Source of the DNA: Candidatus Bathyarchaeota archaeon
GTDB lineage: Archaea; Thermoproteota; Bathyarchaeia; TCS64
Assembly (NCBI GenBank): GCA_030613835.1
Contig: JAUWLH010000022.1
Coordinates: 1 to 14,392, forward strand
Length of the DNA stretch: 14,392 nt
Reading direction: 5' to 3'
Shown here piece after piece: positions 1 to 5,807 of this stretch (positions are counted from its first letter, which is position 1; each line of letters opens with the position of its first letter). Made by a program: the position numbers and the translations under genes. The notes under the pieces were generated by a model. The model had not been told where the DNA came from, searched no databases, and saw only the letters and a list, made by a program, of their open reading frames with translations.

Positions 1-410
1 TCATGAGGCACCCCCTCCACATGGTCGGGACCGATGCGAGCTGGTGCACGGTTGAGGGGCCCTTTTGCCGTGGCAAGCCCCCTCCGAGGCACTATGCGAC
101 GTACCCCAAGATACTTGGGAAGTACGTACGCGAGGAGAAGGTGCTGACATGGGAGGAGGCGGTCAGGAAGATGACGAGCTTCCCAGCTCAGCGGTTCGGT
201 ATATTGGACCGGGGATTGCTGCGTCCGGGTATGTGGGCTGATATCGTCGTGTTTGACCCGGAGACGGTCATCGATAGAGCGACATACGAGGACCCACATA
301 ACTTCCCCGTTGGCATACCCTATGTCATCGTAAACGGCGAGGTGACCGTTGACGGTGGCAGGTACACGGGAGCTCTCGGAGGACGGACCCTCCGTAAAGC
401 CATTTACTAG
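1..410 (+). CDS. N-acyl-D-amino-acid deacylase, C-terminal part (cut by window start)
   Basis: About 136 C-terminal residues of an amidohydrolase-superfamily enzyme that removes the acyl group from N-acyl-D-amino acids. The frame is open at the left edge, so the metal-binding N-terminal part lies outside the window. Family hallmarks seen in order: GTDAS near residue 9 (the Asp expected at the end of the barrel), a Pro/Arg/His stretch followed by YATYPKILGKYVREE, EEAVRKMTSFPAQRFG, then the C-terminal beta-sandwich signature LRPGMWADIVVFDPETV and the IPYVIVNGEVTVDGG tail. This order is typical of D-aminoacylases; dihydroorotase or hydantoinase relatives lack the RHYATYP and YEDPHNFP segments. 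Substrate cannot be told from this piece. It ends in TAG and is followed by a T-rich stretch (411-432) that may terminate transcription. Confidence 0.85.
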   Translation, partial: MRHPLHMVGTDASWCTVEGPFCRGKPPPRHYATYPKILGKYVREEKVLTWEEAVRKMTSFPAQRFGILDRGLLRPGMWADIVVFDPETVIDRATYEDPHNFPVGIPYVIVNGEVTVDGGRYTGALGGRTLRKAIY

Positions 411-425
411 TTTTCTGACTAATAC

Positions 426-433
426 TTTTATCG
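426..433 (+). promoter_or_regulatory. TATA-like element ahead of the nadB remnant
   Basis: TTTTATCG lies about 33-40 bp upstream of the GTG at 466, the usual spacing for an archaeal TATA box before a short-leader start. The stretch is also T-rich and could equally be the termination zone of the upstream deacylase gene. Confidence 0.35.
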
Positions 434-465
434 TGGTTCTTTCCATAAATCACAAAACTACGCAG

Positions 466-1289
466 GTGAACAAGACGGGAGGCTATCTCGTTGTGGGGGC
501 GGGGCTGGCTGGCCTCAGCTTTGCCCTGAGGGTATCCGAGAAAAACAAGGTAACCGTTCTATCGAAATCCGAACTCATGGACTCAAACAGCAGCATGGCA
601 CAGGGAGGGATAGCGGCCATCTAGCGTCTGCCTGATAACTTCGAGAAACACACGATCCCCGGGATCAACAAGGAGTGCCTTGAGCTGGGGTTCCGCATGG
701 AGGCCGATCTTATCCCCGTGTCCCCGACAGCTCACTATATGTGTGGCGGCATCAAGGTCAACGAGTATGGTGAGACATCCATCAAGGGGCTGCTAGCCTT
801 CAGTGAGACAGCCTGCTCTGGGGTCCACGGGGCAAACAGATTGGCCAGCAACTCAACCTTGGAGTGCATGACATTCCCCCACATAGCCGCAGAGAGAATC
901 GTTGATTCCAGCGAGGTTTTTCCGTCAGAGAAAGTAATTAAACAATTAACACTGGAATCGAACGCAGTCAGTCTGAGGACTCAACTGCAGGAAATCATGT
1001 GGGACAACTATGGGATAATACGAAAACAGGGCTCGATGCGGGAAGCTGAGTTGTTGTTAAACGGAATCAACGAGAGAACCGAGTACAACTTCAATCAATC
1101 AAAACCCGCGAGACCATTGATGACCGCAACCTTTCAAAGGTCGCATTAATTGTCGCGAGGGCAGCTTATATGAGACATGAGAGCAGGGGAACGCACAAAC
1201 TAGAGGAATATCCATTCCTCGACGATGAGAACTGGCTCAAACACATAGAATTTAAAGAAAATGATGTGGCCCTAGTGGATCACATGTAG
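466..1289 (+). pseudogene. nadB: L-aspartate oxidase (NadB) remnant: internal deletion, nonsense codon and frameshift
   Basis: NadB oxidises L-aspartate to iminoaspartate, the first step of NAD synthesis. The N-terminus (GTG at 466) keeps the FAD-binding YLVVGAGLAGLSFALR motif and the SSMAQGGIAA motif, then meets TAG at 622-624. Directly after it, in the same frame, comes RLPDNFEKHTIPGINKECLE, which in the family lies roughly 200-270 residues further on. An internal deletion has therefore joined the two parts at the stop. The next part keeps PTAHYMCGGIKVNEYGETSI and GVHGANRLASNS, but the normally conserved AAGE segment has become AFSE. Near 1100 the frame shifts and the true C-terminus (ESRGTHKLEEYP, then NWLKHIEF) continues in another frame to TAG at 1287-1289. 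The length is about 0.82 kb against about 1.4 kb for intact genes. No nadA or nadC lies nearby. Several independent lesions plus substituted motifs make this a true pseudogene rather than a base-call error. Confidence 0.9.
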
Positions 1290-1292
1290 GTT

Positions 1293-2324
1293 TTACTTCA
1301 CGTACATACCGAAGTGGGCAGGGGTAGCGTGAGGTATCGGTAGCTCTGCCATGGTCTTGAGGCCAGGCTCTGCGTTGATGACGTGTGGGATCATGTTGGT
1401 GGTCATCGCGATTGTACCGTGGTCCCCATGGACGCATGGTGTGATCTTGTTGTTGATCGGCGGGACCCCCTTTATGCTAACGCTGTCGAACTCCTCTGGG
1501 GCACCGATGTACGCCTTGAAGTCCATGGTGATGAGGTTCTTTCCATTACTGATGCCGTAAGCCATCTGGAACCCTCCTGCAACGTGACCCGCTGGCACCT
1601 TGATTGCGTCGCTGGATACGTCGTGGTCAAATGTGATGGGCTCAGGCATGTCGACCTTGATCTCGTCAATATCCCATCCCAGGGAGTCTGCGATCATCAT
1701 GATGCTCTGCTCAAGACCGACGTGACCCGTGATCTTGTGGGTATCGATTGCGTCCCTGTACTCCTCAACGGTCATGCCCGCGCCGATCTTCTTCTGGAAG
1801 GGGATCCGACGTGTGGCTGCATCCATCTGCCTTGCGATGTGCATCTCCTCGACCTCCTCACATGGTCCCGTGAGGAATATGGGCAGCGTGTCCATGAGGA
1901 AGCCTGGGTTGATGCCAGTCCCAAGCATGGTGACTTTGTTCTCCTTTGCAATTACGTCTAGTTTCTTTGCCAGCTCGGTTGCCTCGTCCTCGACGTATGG
2001 GTACCCCAGCTCCTCGCATGTGCTGATGATGTTGACGCCGTGCTTCAGTATTCCGGCGAACTGGTCGTAGGTCTGGCGTAGGTAGCTCATGGTGGTGTGG
2101 GCCACGATGTCTGGCTTTGTCTCGCTCAGAACCTTGTCCACGTCACTGCTGATGATTACCCCGATCTTCTCTTGACCAAGGACCTCGCCCAGGTCCTTGC
2201 CGACTATTGCTGGGTTGATGTCGATAGCGCCAACGATCTCAATTCCCTCCTTGGAGAGGAGGTGTCTGGCAAGCCTCTGGCCTATGACTCCAATCCCATA
2301 TGAAACGATCTTGACATTCTTCAA
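1293..2324 (-). CDS. 2,4-diaminopentanoate dehydrogenase-like NAD(P)-dependent enzyme
   Basis: A 343-residue protein of the DapB-like fold. The N-terminal Rossmann motif SYGIGVIGQRLARHL (residues 8-22) binds NAD(P). The central segment GTGINPGFLMDTLP, followed by ARQMDAATRRIPFQKKIGAG, is what I know from 2,4-diaminopentanoate dehydrogenases, which deaminate 2,4-diaminopentanoate in anaerobic ornithine breakdown; related enzymes act on lysine-derived diamino acids. Its length also suits that family (about 340) better than dihydrodipicolinate reductase (about 250-270). The start is TTG at 2324: the codon three places upstream in frame is a stop (TGA), and there is no ATG before the Rossmann motif. 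The gene converges on the nadB remnant with a 3-bp gap. The partner ornithine aminomutase and thiolase genes are not in the window, so the substrate is inference. Confidence 0.72.
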   Translation of the reverse strand: MKNVKIVSYGIGVIGQRLARHLLSKEGIEIVGAIDINPAIVGKDLGEVLGQEKIGVIISSDVDKVLSETKPDIVAHTTMSYLRQTYDQFAGILKHGVNIISTCEELGYPYVEDEATELAKKLDVIAKENKVTMLGTGINPGFLMDTLPIFLTGPCEEVEEMHIARQMDAATRRIPFQKKIGAGMTVEEYRDAIDTHKITGHVGLEQSIMMIADSLGWDIDEIKVDMPEPITFDHDVSSDAIKVPAGHVAGGFQMAYGISNGKNLITMDFKAYIGAPEEFDSVSIKGVPPINNKITPCVHGDHGTIAMTTNMIPHVINAEPGLKTMAELPIPHATPAHFGMYVK

Positions 2325-2355
2325 GCTAATTCACGATAAAGCTCGGGGTTTACTG

Positions 2356-2361
2356 TATAAA
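2356..2361 (-). promoter_or_regulatory. TATA box of the diaminopentanoate dehydrogenase-like gene
   Basis: Read on the minus strand, GATTTATACAG contains TTTATA, 32-37 bp upstream of the TTG start at 2324. There is no good Shine-Dalgarno sequence before the start, consistent with a leaderless or very short leader transcript. Confidence 0.55.
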
Positions 2362-2456
2362 TCTTACTTGATGATGTTAACTTGAAGGTATCTAGTACCT
2401 TCATACAATATCCCCTAAACCGGATTGGCATGGTCCTTATGGTTTTTTAAATATAT

Positions 2457-3440
2457 TTATGCGATTCCTCGTAACCAGTCGCTGATCTTCTTAACCAATA
2501 TAACATTGCTCCGCTTGGCGTATAGCAGCCCGAGGAATACAAGAACTCCCGGCCCAAGCCATGTGATTATCATGGTGAAGGCTTGGTTGAACAGACTCGT
2601 CTCCTCCATCAAGAGCCAAGATACGGGCACTATGCTGCCCTGGATCCTCCACCAGTTGCTGGGGGTTATCCCTGTTCGCCACCACACAAGGTCGCAGGCT
2701 ATGGGTATTACGAGTAGCACTAGGTGATAGAGCCAGAACATGAGACCCATGTCGTCATCCTCGGTGGAAAGAGGTAACACGATGCATCCAATGTACCAGG
2801 CAGCGAGGGTCGCTATCTCAAGCGCCTCGTGGCCCTCAGGTGCTACCCATATCTTAAGGATCACAATAGGCGCAACCAGGAAGGGTGCAACGCTCAGGAC
2901 GTTGAAGGTTCCACTGTCCTCCTCCGTTTTCCTTGGAAGAATGTTGTCATAGAAAAAGGAAATCGCCATGAGCCCCAGGATAAACCCGAAACCCTTCATG
3001 GTCTTGATGAACAAGCTGAAGTAGCCGAGGATCGGAAGCCTGTTTACTACCCTCCCTACCACCAAGTCCTGGTCTACGGTGAAGCCGTCTTGGAATTTGT
3101 TATGATCGCCCTTGGTCTGGTATATCCACTTATCATCAACAAGCGTGCCATCTATCGCCCTGTGGACTATGTACTCCTCGCTAAAACCTGGTCTGATGAA
3201 AACCAGTATATCACCTACGGGCGGATCCCCTATATTCACCGCGTCAAAATCATCAATGCTATGGATGAAAATAAAGTCCCCAACCCCCAGTGTTGGCACC
3301 ATGCTCTGGCTGATGACCACCATCATAGGGTTTGAGGTTCCTAATGAATTCCGCAGAACCACGGTTCCACCATAGAAGACAGCGATAAGGGCGATAAAAG
3401 TCGCCGCATACCTCAGGATCTCCTTTTGCCCAGCATCCAT
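2457..3440 (-). CDS. Signal peptidase I (archaeal/Sec11 type) with C-terminal multi-pass membrane domain
   Basis: Cleaves signal peptides from exported proteins at the outer face of the membrane. Residues about 8-30 form a membrane anchor. The catalytic box SQSMVPTL (residues 44-51, nucleophile Ser46), the IVHR box (His93) and TKGDHNKFQD (Asp112, Asp118) give the Ser-His-Asp arrangement of archaeal/ER enzymes; bacterial LepB uses Lys where His93 stands. The catalytic domain ends near residue 140. About 180 more residues follow with five or six hydrophobic helices (about 147-165, 182-202, 210-228, 235-258, 290-312), so the protein is 327 residues where simple archaeal enzymes are about 150-200. 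The ATG at 3440 lies 5 bp after the TFE-beta stop, hence co-transcription. The function of the membrane extension is unknown. Confidence 0.88.
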   Translation of the reverse strand: MDAGQKEILRYAATFIALIAVFYGGTVVLRNSLGTSNPMMVVISQSMVPTLGVGDFIFIHSIDDFDAVNIGDPPVGDILVFIRPGFSEEYIVHRAIDGTLVDDKWIYQTKGDHNKFQDGFTVDQDLVVGRVVNRLPILGYFSLFIKTMKGFGFILGLMAISFFYDNILPRKTEEDSGTFNVLSVAPFLVAPIVILKIWVAPEGHEALEIATLAAWYIGCIVLPLSTEDDDMGLMFWLYHLVLLVIPIACDLVWWRTGITPSNWWRIQGSIVPVSWLLMEETSLFNQAFTMIITWLGPGVLVFLGLLYAKRSNVILVKKISDWLRGIA

Positions 3441-3445
3441 GTTTT

Positions 3446-3817
3446 TTACTCACTGGGCGGAAGCTGTTCTATCCTTGGGTCAATCCATGCCGTCAGTTTC
3501 AAGCATGTCGAGGGGGTTATTGTTCCTCCACTGAAGCACTTATCCACATCGGGGCAGACAAGGCATGGGCAGCCAGCTATAGAATCGAGGGTCACAAGCT
3601 CCTTCTTTGAGAATATCTTGTAGGTCCATCGTCCATTGTTCAGTATTCTTTCTCGATATACCCTGCCTTTCTCCTCAAATTTTTTAGCTATCCTGCTGCC
3701 TTCACGGCTGCTGACGTCAAGGAGTTTCCAGAGCTCGCTCTGGAGTAACCCCTCCTCTCCGGTATCGAAGATTAGTTTCAGGGCTTTCTGCTCGGCTTTA
3801 TTGTTTTTTGGTGCCAT
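3446..3817 (-). CDS. tfeB: TFE-beta / RPC39-like transcription factor (winged helix plus Fe-S motif)
   Basis: A 123-residue protein. Residues about 8-70 fit a winged helix (GLLQSELWKLLDVSSREGSR, then a wing ending RWTYKIFS). The C-terminus carries CX2CX5CX10C: Cys85, Cys88, Cys94 and Cys105, plus Cys83, inside CPCLVCPDVDKCFSGGTITP, followed by LTAW. This matches in spacing and context the cubane [4Fe-4S] motif of the Pol III subunit hRPC39 and of archaeal TFE-beta, the partner of TFE-alpha that helps open the promoter and load the RNA polymerase clamp. The ATG at 3817 is preceded at 6 nt by a good Shine-Dalgarno (AGAGGT). It lies 28 bp downstream of the TBP reading frame and 5 bp upstream of the signal peptidase gene, so the three are probably one transcript. 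TFE-alpha is not in the window. Confidence 0.85.
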   Translation of the reverse strand: MAPKNNKAEQKALKLIFDTGEEGLLQSELWKLLDVSSREGSRIAKKFEEKGRVYRERILNNGRWTYKIFSKKELVTLDSIAGCPCLVCPDVDKCFSGGTITPSTCLKLTAWIDPRIEQLPPSE

Positions 3818-3823
3818 TGCCGT

Positions 3824-3843
3824 ACCTCTATTCGTAGTAGAGG
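3824..3843 (-). promoter_or_regulatory. Hairpin that could mask the TFE-beta ribosome-binding site
   Basis: In the 28-bp TBP/TFE-beta gap, minus-strand CCTCTA (3843-3838) and TAGAGG (3830-3825) form a perfect 6-bp stem with a 7-nt loop. The 3' arm contains the Shine-Dalgarno AGAGGT, 6 nt from the ATG at 3817. Pairing would hide the site; translation of TBP up to its stop at 3846 could open it. Confidence 0.4.
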
Positions 3844-3845
3844 AG

Positions 3846-4448
3846 CTAATAGTCCTTAAGAAGTACGTGGACTTTCCCTACGACTTCCTTGACCATGTCC
3901 TCATGTTTTGCACCCGTGCATACCAGCTTACCTGACGCGAACAGGAGCATTACCACCTTTGGTGTCTGCATCCTGTAGATAAGTCCTGGGAATTGCTCAG
4001 GCTCGTACATCACATTGTCCATGATGTCTGCCGCAGTCTCTAGGTCTATCTTGCCGTGGAGGTTCGCGCTGGCGACGATATTCTGGATCACTATCTTTGG
4101 ATTCCCTTCTTTTATGATTTCTTTGTTTTTAAGCTCACGCACGACCTTGTGGACCGCTCTAACCGCCATCCTCTCAGACTTGCCCCTGTGCAGCCCATCT
4201 TGCCCAAAGCGCAGCTCAGGGTCGCCGGCTTTGGTCGCTGGCTCCTGCAAACAAGACCGGGCACCTGTGTCGGTCTGTACTCAACAGTCCTGAAAACCTT
4301 CATGATGTCAAGTAAGTCTATCTTCTGATCGAGGGTTACAGACGCGACGACGTTCTCGACGCTTATACCCAGCTCTTCGTATGAGGTTTTTGCTGATCTC
4401 CTCATCCAGCTCAAGGACTAGGTCGTCGATGTTACCCTCAACATCCAA
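3846..4448 (-). pseudogene. tbp: TATA-binding protein (TBP) with two apparent single-base frameshifts
   Basis: TBP binds the promoter TATA box as a saddle of two repeats. Repeat 1 is read in one frame (about 4405-4183: ELGISVENVVASVTLDQKID, later GKMGCTGA). Repeat 2 is in another frame (about 4180-3846: KIVIQNIVASANLHGKIDLE, YEPEQFPGLIYR, LLFASGKLVCTGAKHED). Adding one A in GCAAG near 4181 restores the family sequence GAKSERMAV, and the restored length from ATG 4405 is about 185 residues, the normal archaeal size. A second apparent slip lies at A5 (4391-4387): upstream of it, in frame with a TTG at 4448 that has GGTGA ahead, reads an acidic stretch DVEGNIDDLVLELDEEIS joining SYEELGIS. Repeat 2 keeps both DNA-intercalating Phe; repeat 1 has Val (QVPGL) and Cys (SCALGK) there. 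Either a decaying copy, a divergent paralogue, or sequence error on top of divergence. The TTG start and acidic extension are less certain than the rest. Confidence 0.8.
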
Positions 4449-4460
4449 TATCTTTCACCG

Positions 4461-4787
4461 TTATAGTCCTGCTACTGTCTCAAGCATATCCTCTGGGATG
4501 AGGTTCTGGTTCATTATCTCGATGATGGGGAAGCTGTTCATGTTAGGCTCCGAGGCTATCTTCTCGCTTGAGCCAATCTCCCCCTTGTAGCTGTTGTAAG
4601 TGATGAAGCTCCCATCAATGGTCTCATCTAGCTTCACGAGATAAGTGAAAACCTCGCTCAACGTCCCCCCAATCACGAAGTAAACATGCTTTCCGCCGTT
4701 CTCAAGGTGCTGTATGACGTTTGTCGCTGGTGAACTTGCGACTAGCATAACCAAGTCTCTCATGGTTTTTAACTGGACAAACTTCAT
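4461..4787 (-). CDS. Conserved-looking small protein of unknown function, first gene of the TBP operon
   Basis: 108 residues from ATG 4787. I do not recognise the family. It is probably soluble, alternating short helices and strands: MRDLVMLVASSPATNVIQHL near the N-terminus, GGKHVYFVIGGTLSEVFTYL in the middle, and FPIIEIMNQNLIPEDMLE at the C-terminus. It has no cysteines, no signal peptide and no clear membrane helix. The frame is open further upstream to a GTG at 4841, but a TATA-like element 30-37 bp ahead of the ATG at 4787 favours the ATG. The stop is 12 bp before the putative TBP start, so the two are probably co-transcribed, which suggests a link to transcription; that is inference only. 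After the TAA and a second stop (TGA), the same frame runs on into the acidic TBP-leader stretch, so a longer ancestral protein cannot be excluded. Confidence 0.65.
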   Translation of the reverse strand: MKFVQLKTMRDLVMLVASSPATNVIQHLENGGKHVYFVIGGTLSEVFTYLVKLDETIDGSFITYNSYKGEIGSSEKIASEPNMNSFPIIEIMNQNLIPEDMLETVAGL

Positions 4788-4816
4788 GGCTTTCCTAATA
4801 TATGCTGGAATTCGAG

Positions 4817-4824
4817 TATTTAAA
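4817..4824 (-). promoter_or_regulatory. TATA box of the unknown-protein/TBP/TFE-beta/signal peptidase operon
   Basis: TTTAAATA on the minus strand lies 30-37 bp upstream of the ATG at 4787, the expected distance for a near-leaderless archaeal transcript. It lies at the edge of an AT-rich region holding repeats and CG tracts. Confidence 0.5.
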
Positions 4825-4828
4825 CTAC

Positions 4829-4895
4829 ATAAATGATACACGTAGATAGTTGATTTTAATAACGCGCGCGGGGGCGATTTTGGATAAATGATACA
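4829..4895. repeat. 12-bp direct repeat flanking a CG-alternating tract
   Basis: ATAAATGATACA occurs at 4829-4840 and again exactly at 4884-4895, 55 bp apart in the same orientation. Between the copies is an alternating CGCGCGCG tract (4863-4870) running into five Gs. The copies lie just upstream of the TATA box at 4817-4824, where archaeal activator sites or TFB-recognition sequences are found. Possible regulator-binding sites; the factor is unknown. Confidence 0.5.
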
Positions 4896-4910
4896 TGACT
4901 ATGTTCACAG

Positions 4911-4936
4911 TATCGATGCGCGCGCGCAATACGATA
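4911..4936. repeat. Inverted repeat around a 10-bp GC alternation
   Basis: TATCG (4911-4915) and CGATA (4932-4936) are reverse complements and flank the self-complementary alternating tract GCGCGCGCGC (4918-4927). The whole can form an imperfect cruciform or hairpin, and the alternating purine-pyrimidine core is a candidate for Z-DNA. Confidence 0.45.
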
Positions 4937-4953
4937 TAATCGAGCCCGATTAT
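4936..4953. repeat. Perfect 7-bp inverted repeat with 4-nt loop
   Basis: ATAATCG (4936-4942), loop AGCC, CGATTAT (4947-4953). It directly follows the GC-alternating inverted repeat, in the divergent intergenic region between the TBP operon and the membrane-protein gene at 5004. It could be an operator or an RNA hairpin. No T-run follows it closely, so it does not look like a terminator. Confidence 0.45.
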
Positions 4954-5003
4954 TTGTCTCCTCTGTGATACTTTTTCGAAGTTAAGACAGTATCTTTTTC
5001 TAC

Positions 5004-5363
5004 GTGAGCAATCAATTGATTAAGAAATTGACTTGGAAAAAAGTCTATATTGGGATAATTGCTGGGATAATATCTCTCATGATATTCCACATAGATCAAC
5101 TGGAATTTATTTCCACAATATACGATGGGGTCTTATCATATTCTGTGAGTTTACCCATGCTTTTTCTCACAGGTGTTATGAGTTTTATCGGTGGTCTAGG
5201 AAGAGAGTATAAAGTGTGTCTTGCATACATTTTGACAATGATTTTGTACGATTTAATAACCAATGATATGCAGACTATTCTTTTTGCTGGAGTGTCCTTC
5301 ATCACATTAACCCTTGGTGCTTTAATGTCAATCATAGTATCGTGGATCCAAGAAGTTACATAA
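5004..5363 (+). CDS. Small four-helix membrane protein, unknown function
   Basis: 119 residues starting at GTG 5004, with a positively charged N-terminus (Lys at 7, 8, 12, 13) before the first hydrophobic segment. Four membrane spans are apparent: about 14-31, 44-65, 70-86 and 91-114, separated by short loops, and the protein ends with a short polar tail. I recognise no family motif. The gene is clearly richer in A+T than its neighbours, uses A/T-ending codons and sits alone in a gene-poor AT-rich island, which hints at a recently acquired or weakly conserved gene. No convincing Shine-Dalgarno is visible. Long open frame, hydrophobic pattern and topology support a real protein; no function can be proposed. 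Confidence 0.6.
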   Translation: MSNQLIKKLTWKKVYIGIIAGIISLMIFHIDQLEFISTIYDGVLSYSVSLPMLFLTGVMSFIGGLGREYKVCLAYILTMILYDLITNDMQTILFAGVSFITLTLGALMSIIVSWIQEVT

Positions 5364-5461
5364 ATGTGCCCCAGTGAATCCAAATGGCCTTCGCGTGCCT
5401 GATGATGTGACTCAATATTAGGTCAAAACGATGGGCAACTGAGCAAATTAAATTATGAGAA

Positions 5462-5471
5462 AATATTTATT
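5462..5471 (+). promoter_or_regulatory. TATA box for the 55-aa small ORF
   Basis: AATATTTATT lies 30-39 bp upstream of the ATG at 5501, the position expected for a leaderless archaeal gene. Confidence 0.5.
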
Positions 5472-5500
5472 ACCTGACTGGATTTTGATTTATTCTGAGT

Positions 5501-5668
5501 ATGGAAAGTGTAAACAAGAATATTATTCGGTTAATTGCTGGACTAGACACGATAGTAAGTGAACTTTGGGAAGCTCCCAGGGCAATGCATCCCAGTGTTG
5601 ATGCCGATGAACTCGCCAAAATGAACAAGACTTTGAGGAGCATTGACAGGTCCCAAAAAAATAGCTGA
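5501..5668 (+). CDS. Small 55-residue soluble protein, unknown function
   Basis: ATG at 5501 to TGA at 5666-5668. The protein starts MESVNKNIIRLIAGLDTIVS and ends SIDRSQKNS. It is polar, without cysteine or a strong membrane span; an amphipathic helix at the start is followed by a Pro-containing linker (EAPRAMHPSVDADE) and a second charged helix (LAKMNKTLRSIDRS). A well-placed TATA-like element 30-39 bp upstream and no Shine-Dalgarno suggest a leaderless message. Helix-linker-helix small proteins are often regulators or DNA-binding or partner proteins, but I recognise no family. Overlapping minus-strand frames are Cys/Phe/Ser-rich and look like shadows. If this ORF is not real, 5364-5807 is an empty stretch of about 440 bp. 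Confidence 0.5.
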   Translation: MESVNKNIIRLIAGLDTIVSELWEAPRAMHPSVDADELAKMNKTLRSIDRSQKNS

Positions 5669-5807
5669 AAAAAAATGCTCTCCGAGTAAAGGTACACGCG
5701 CAAGGAAGTGTAACCAGTCGCGATCTTTTATTGCAGAAGCCCATTCACAGGCTACAATTATAGGCAAAATAAATGGGCGATTTGCTGAACACCGTTAAAT
5801 AATCTCT

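Noticed and set aside
349..465. Upstream start (TTG at 349) for the nadB remnant
   Set aside because: It lies inside the end of the deacylase gene, and the added residues do not match NadB N-termini; the GTG at 466 directly precedes the FAD motif.
622..624. TAG in nadB as a pyrrolysine or readthrough codon
   Set aside because: The protein on either side is not contiguous in the family: a large part is missing at this point, and a frameshift follows downstream. Decay explains it better.
1383..1961. 192-aa plus-strand frame opposite the diaminopentanoate dehydrogenase
   Set aside because: It is the antisense shadow of a clearly recognisable enzyme and has no family-like motifs or start signals.
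4175..4190. Programmed -1/+1 frameshift in TBP
   Set aside because: The site (GGGGCAAGTCTGAG on the minus strand) has no slippery heptamer and no obvious stimulatory structure, and I know of no TBP expressed that way. A lesion or sequencing error is simpler.
5399..5442. Possible box C/D guide RNA (TGATGA at 5400-5405, CTGA at 5439-5442)
   Set aside because: The base before the C box is not a purine, no internal D' box is found at the expected distance, the C' box is poor, and the flanks do not pair. Chance matches of this size are common in AT-rich DNA.
5470..5767. Three overlapping minus-strand frames of 73-77 aa
   Set aside because: They are rich in Phe, Ser and Cys, lack start signals and overlap the better-supported plus-strand 55-aa ORF and its TATA box.
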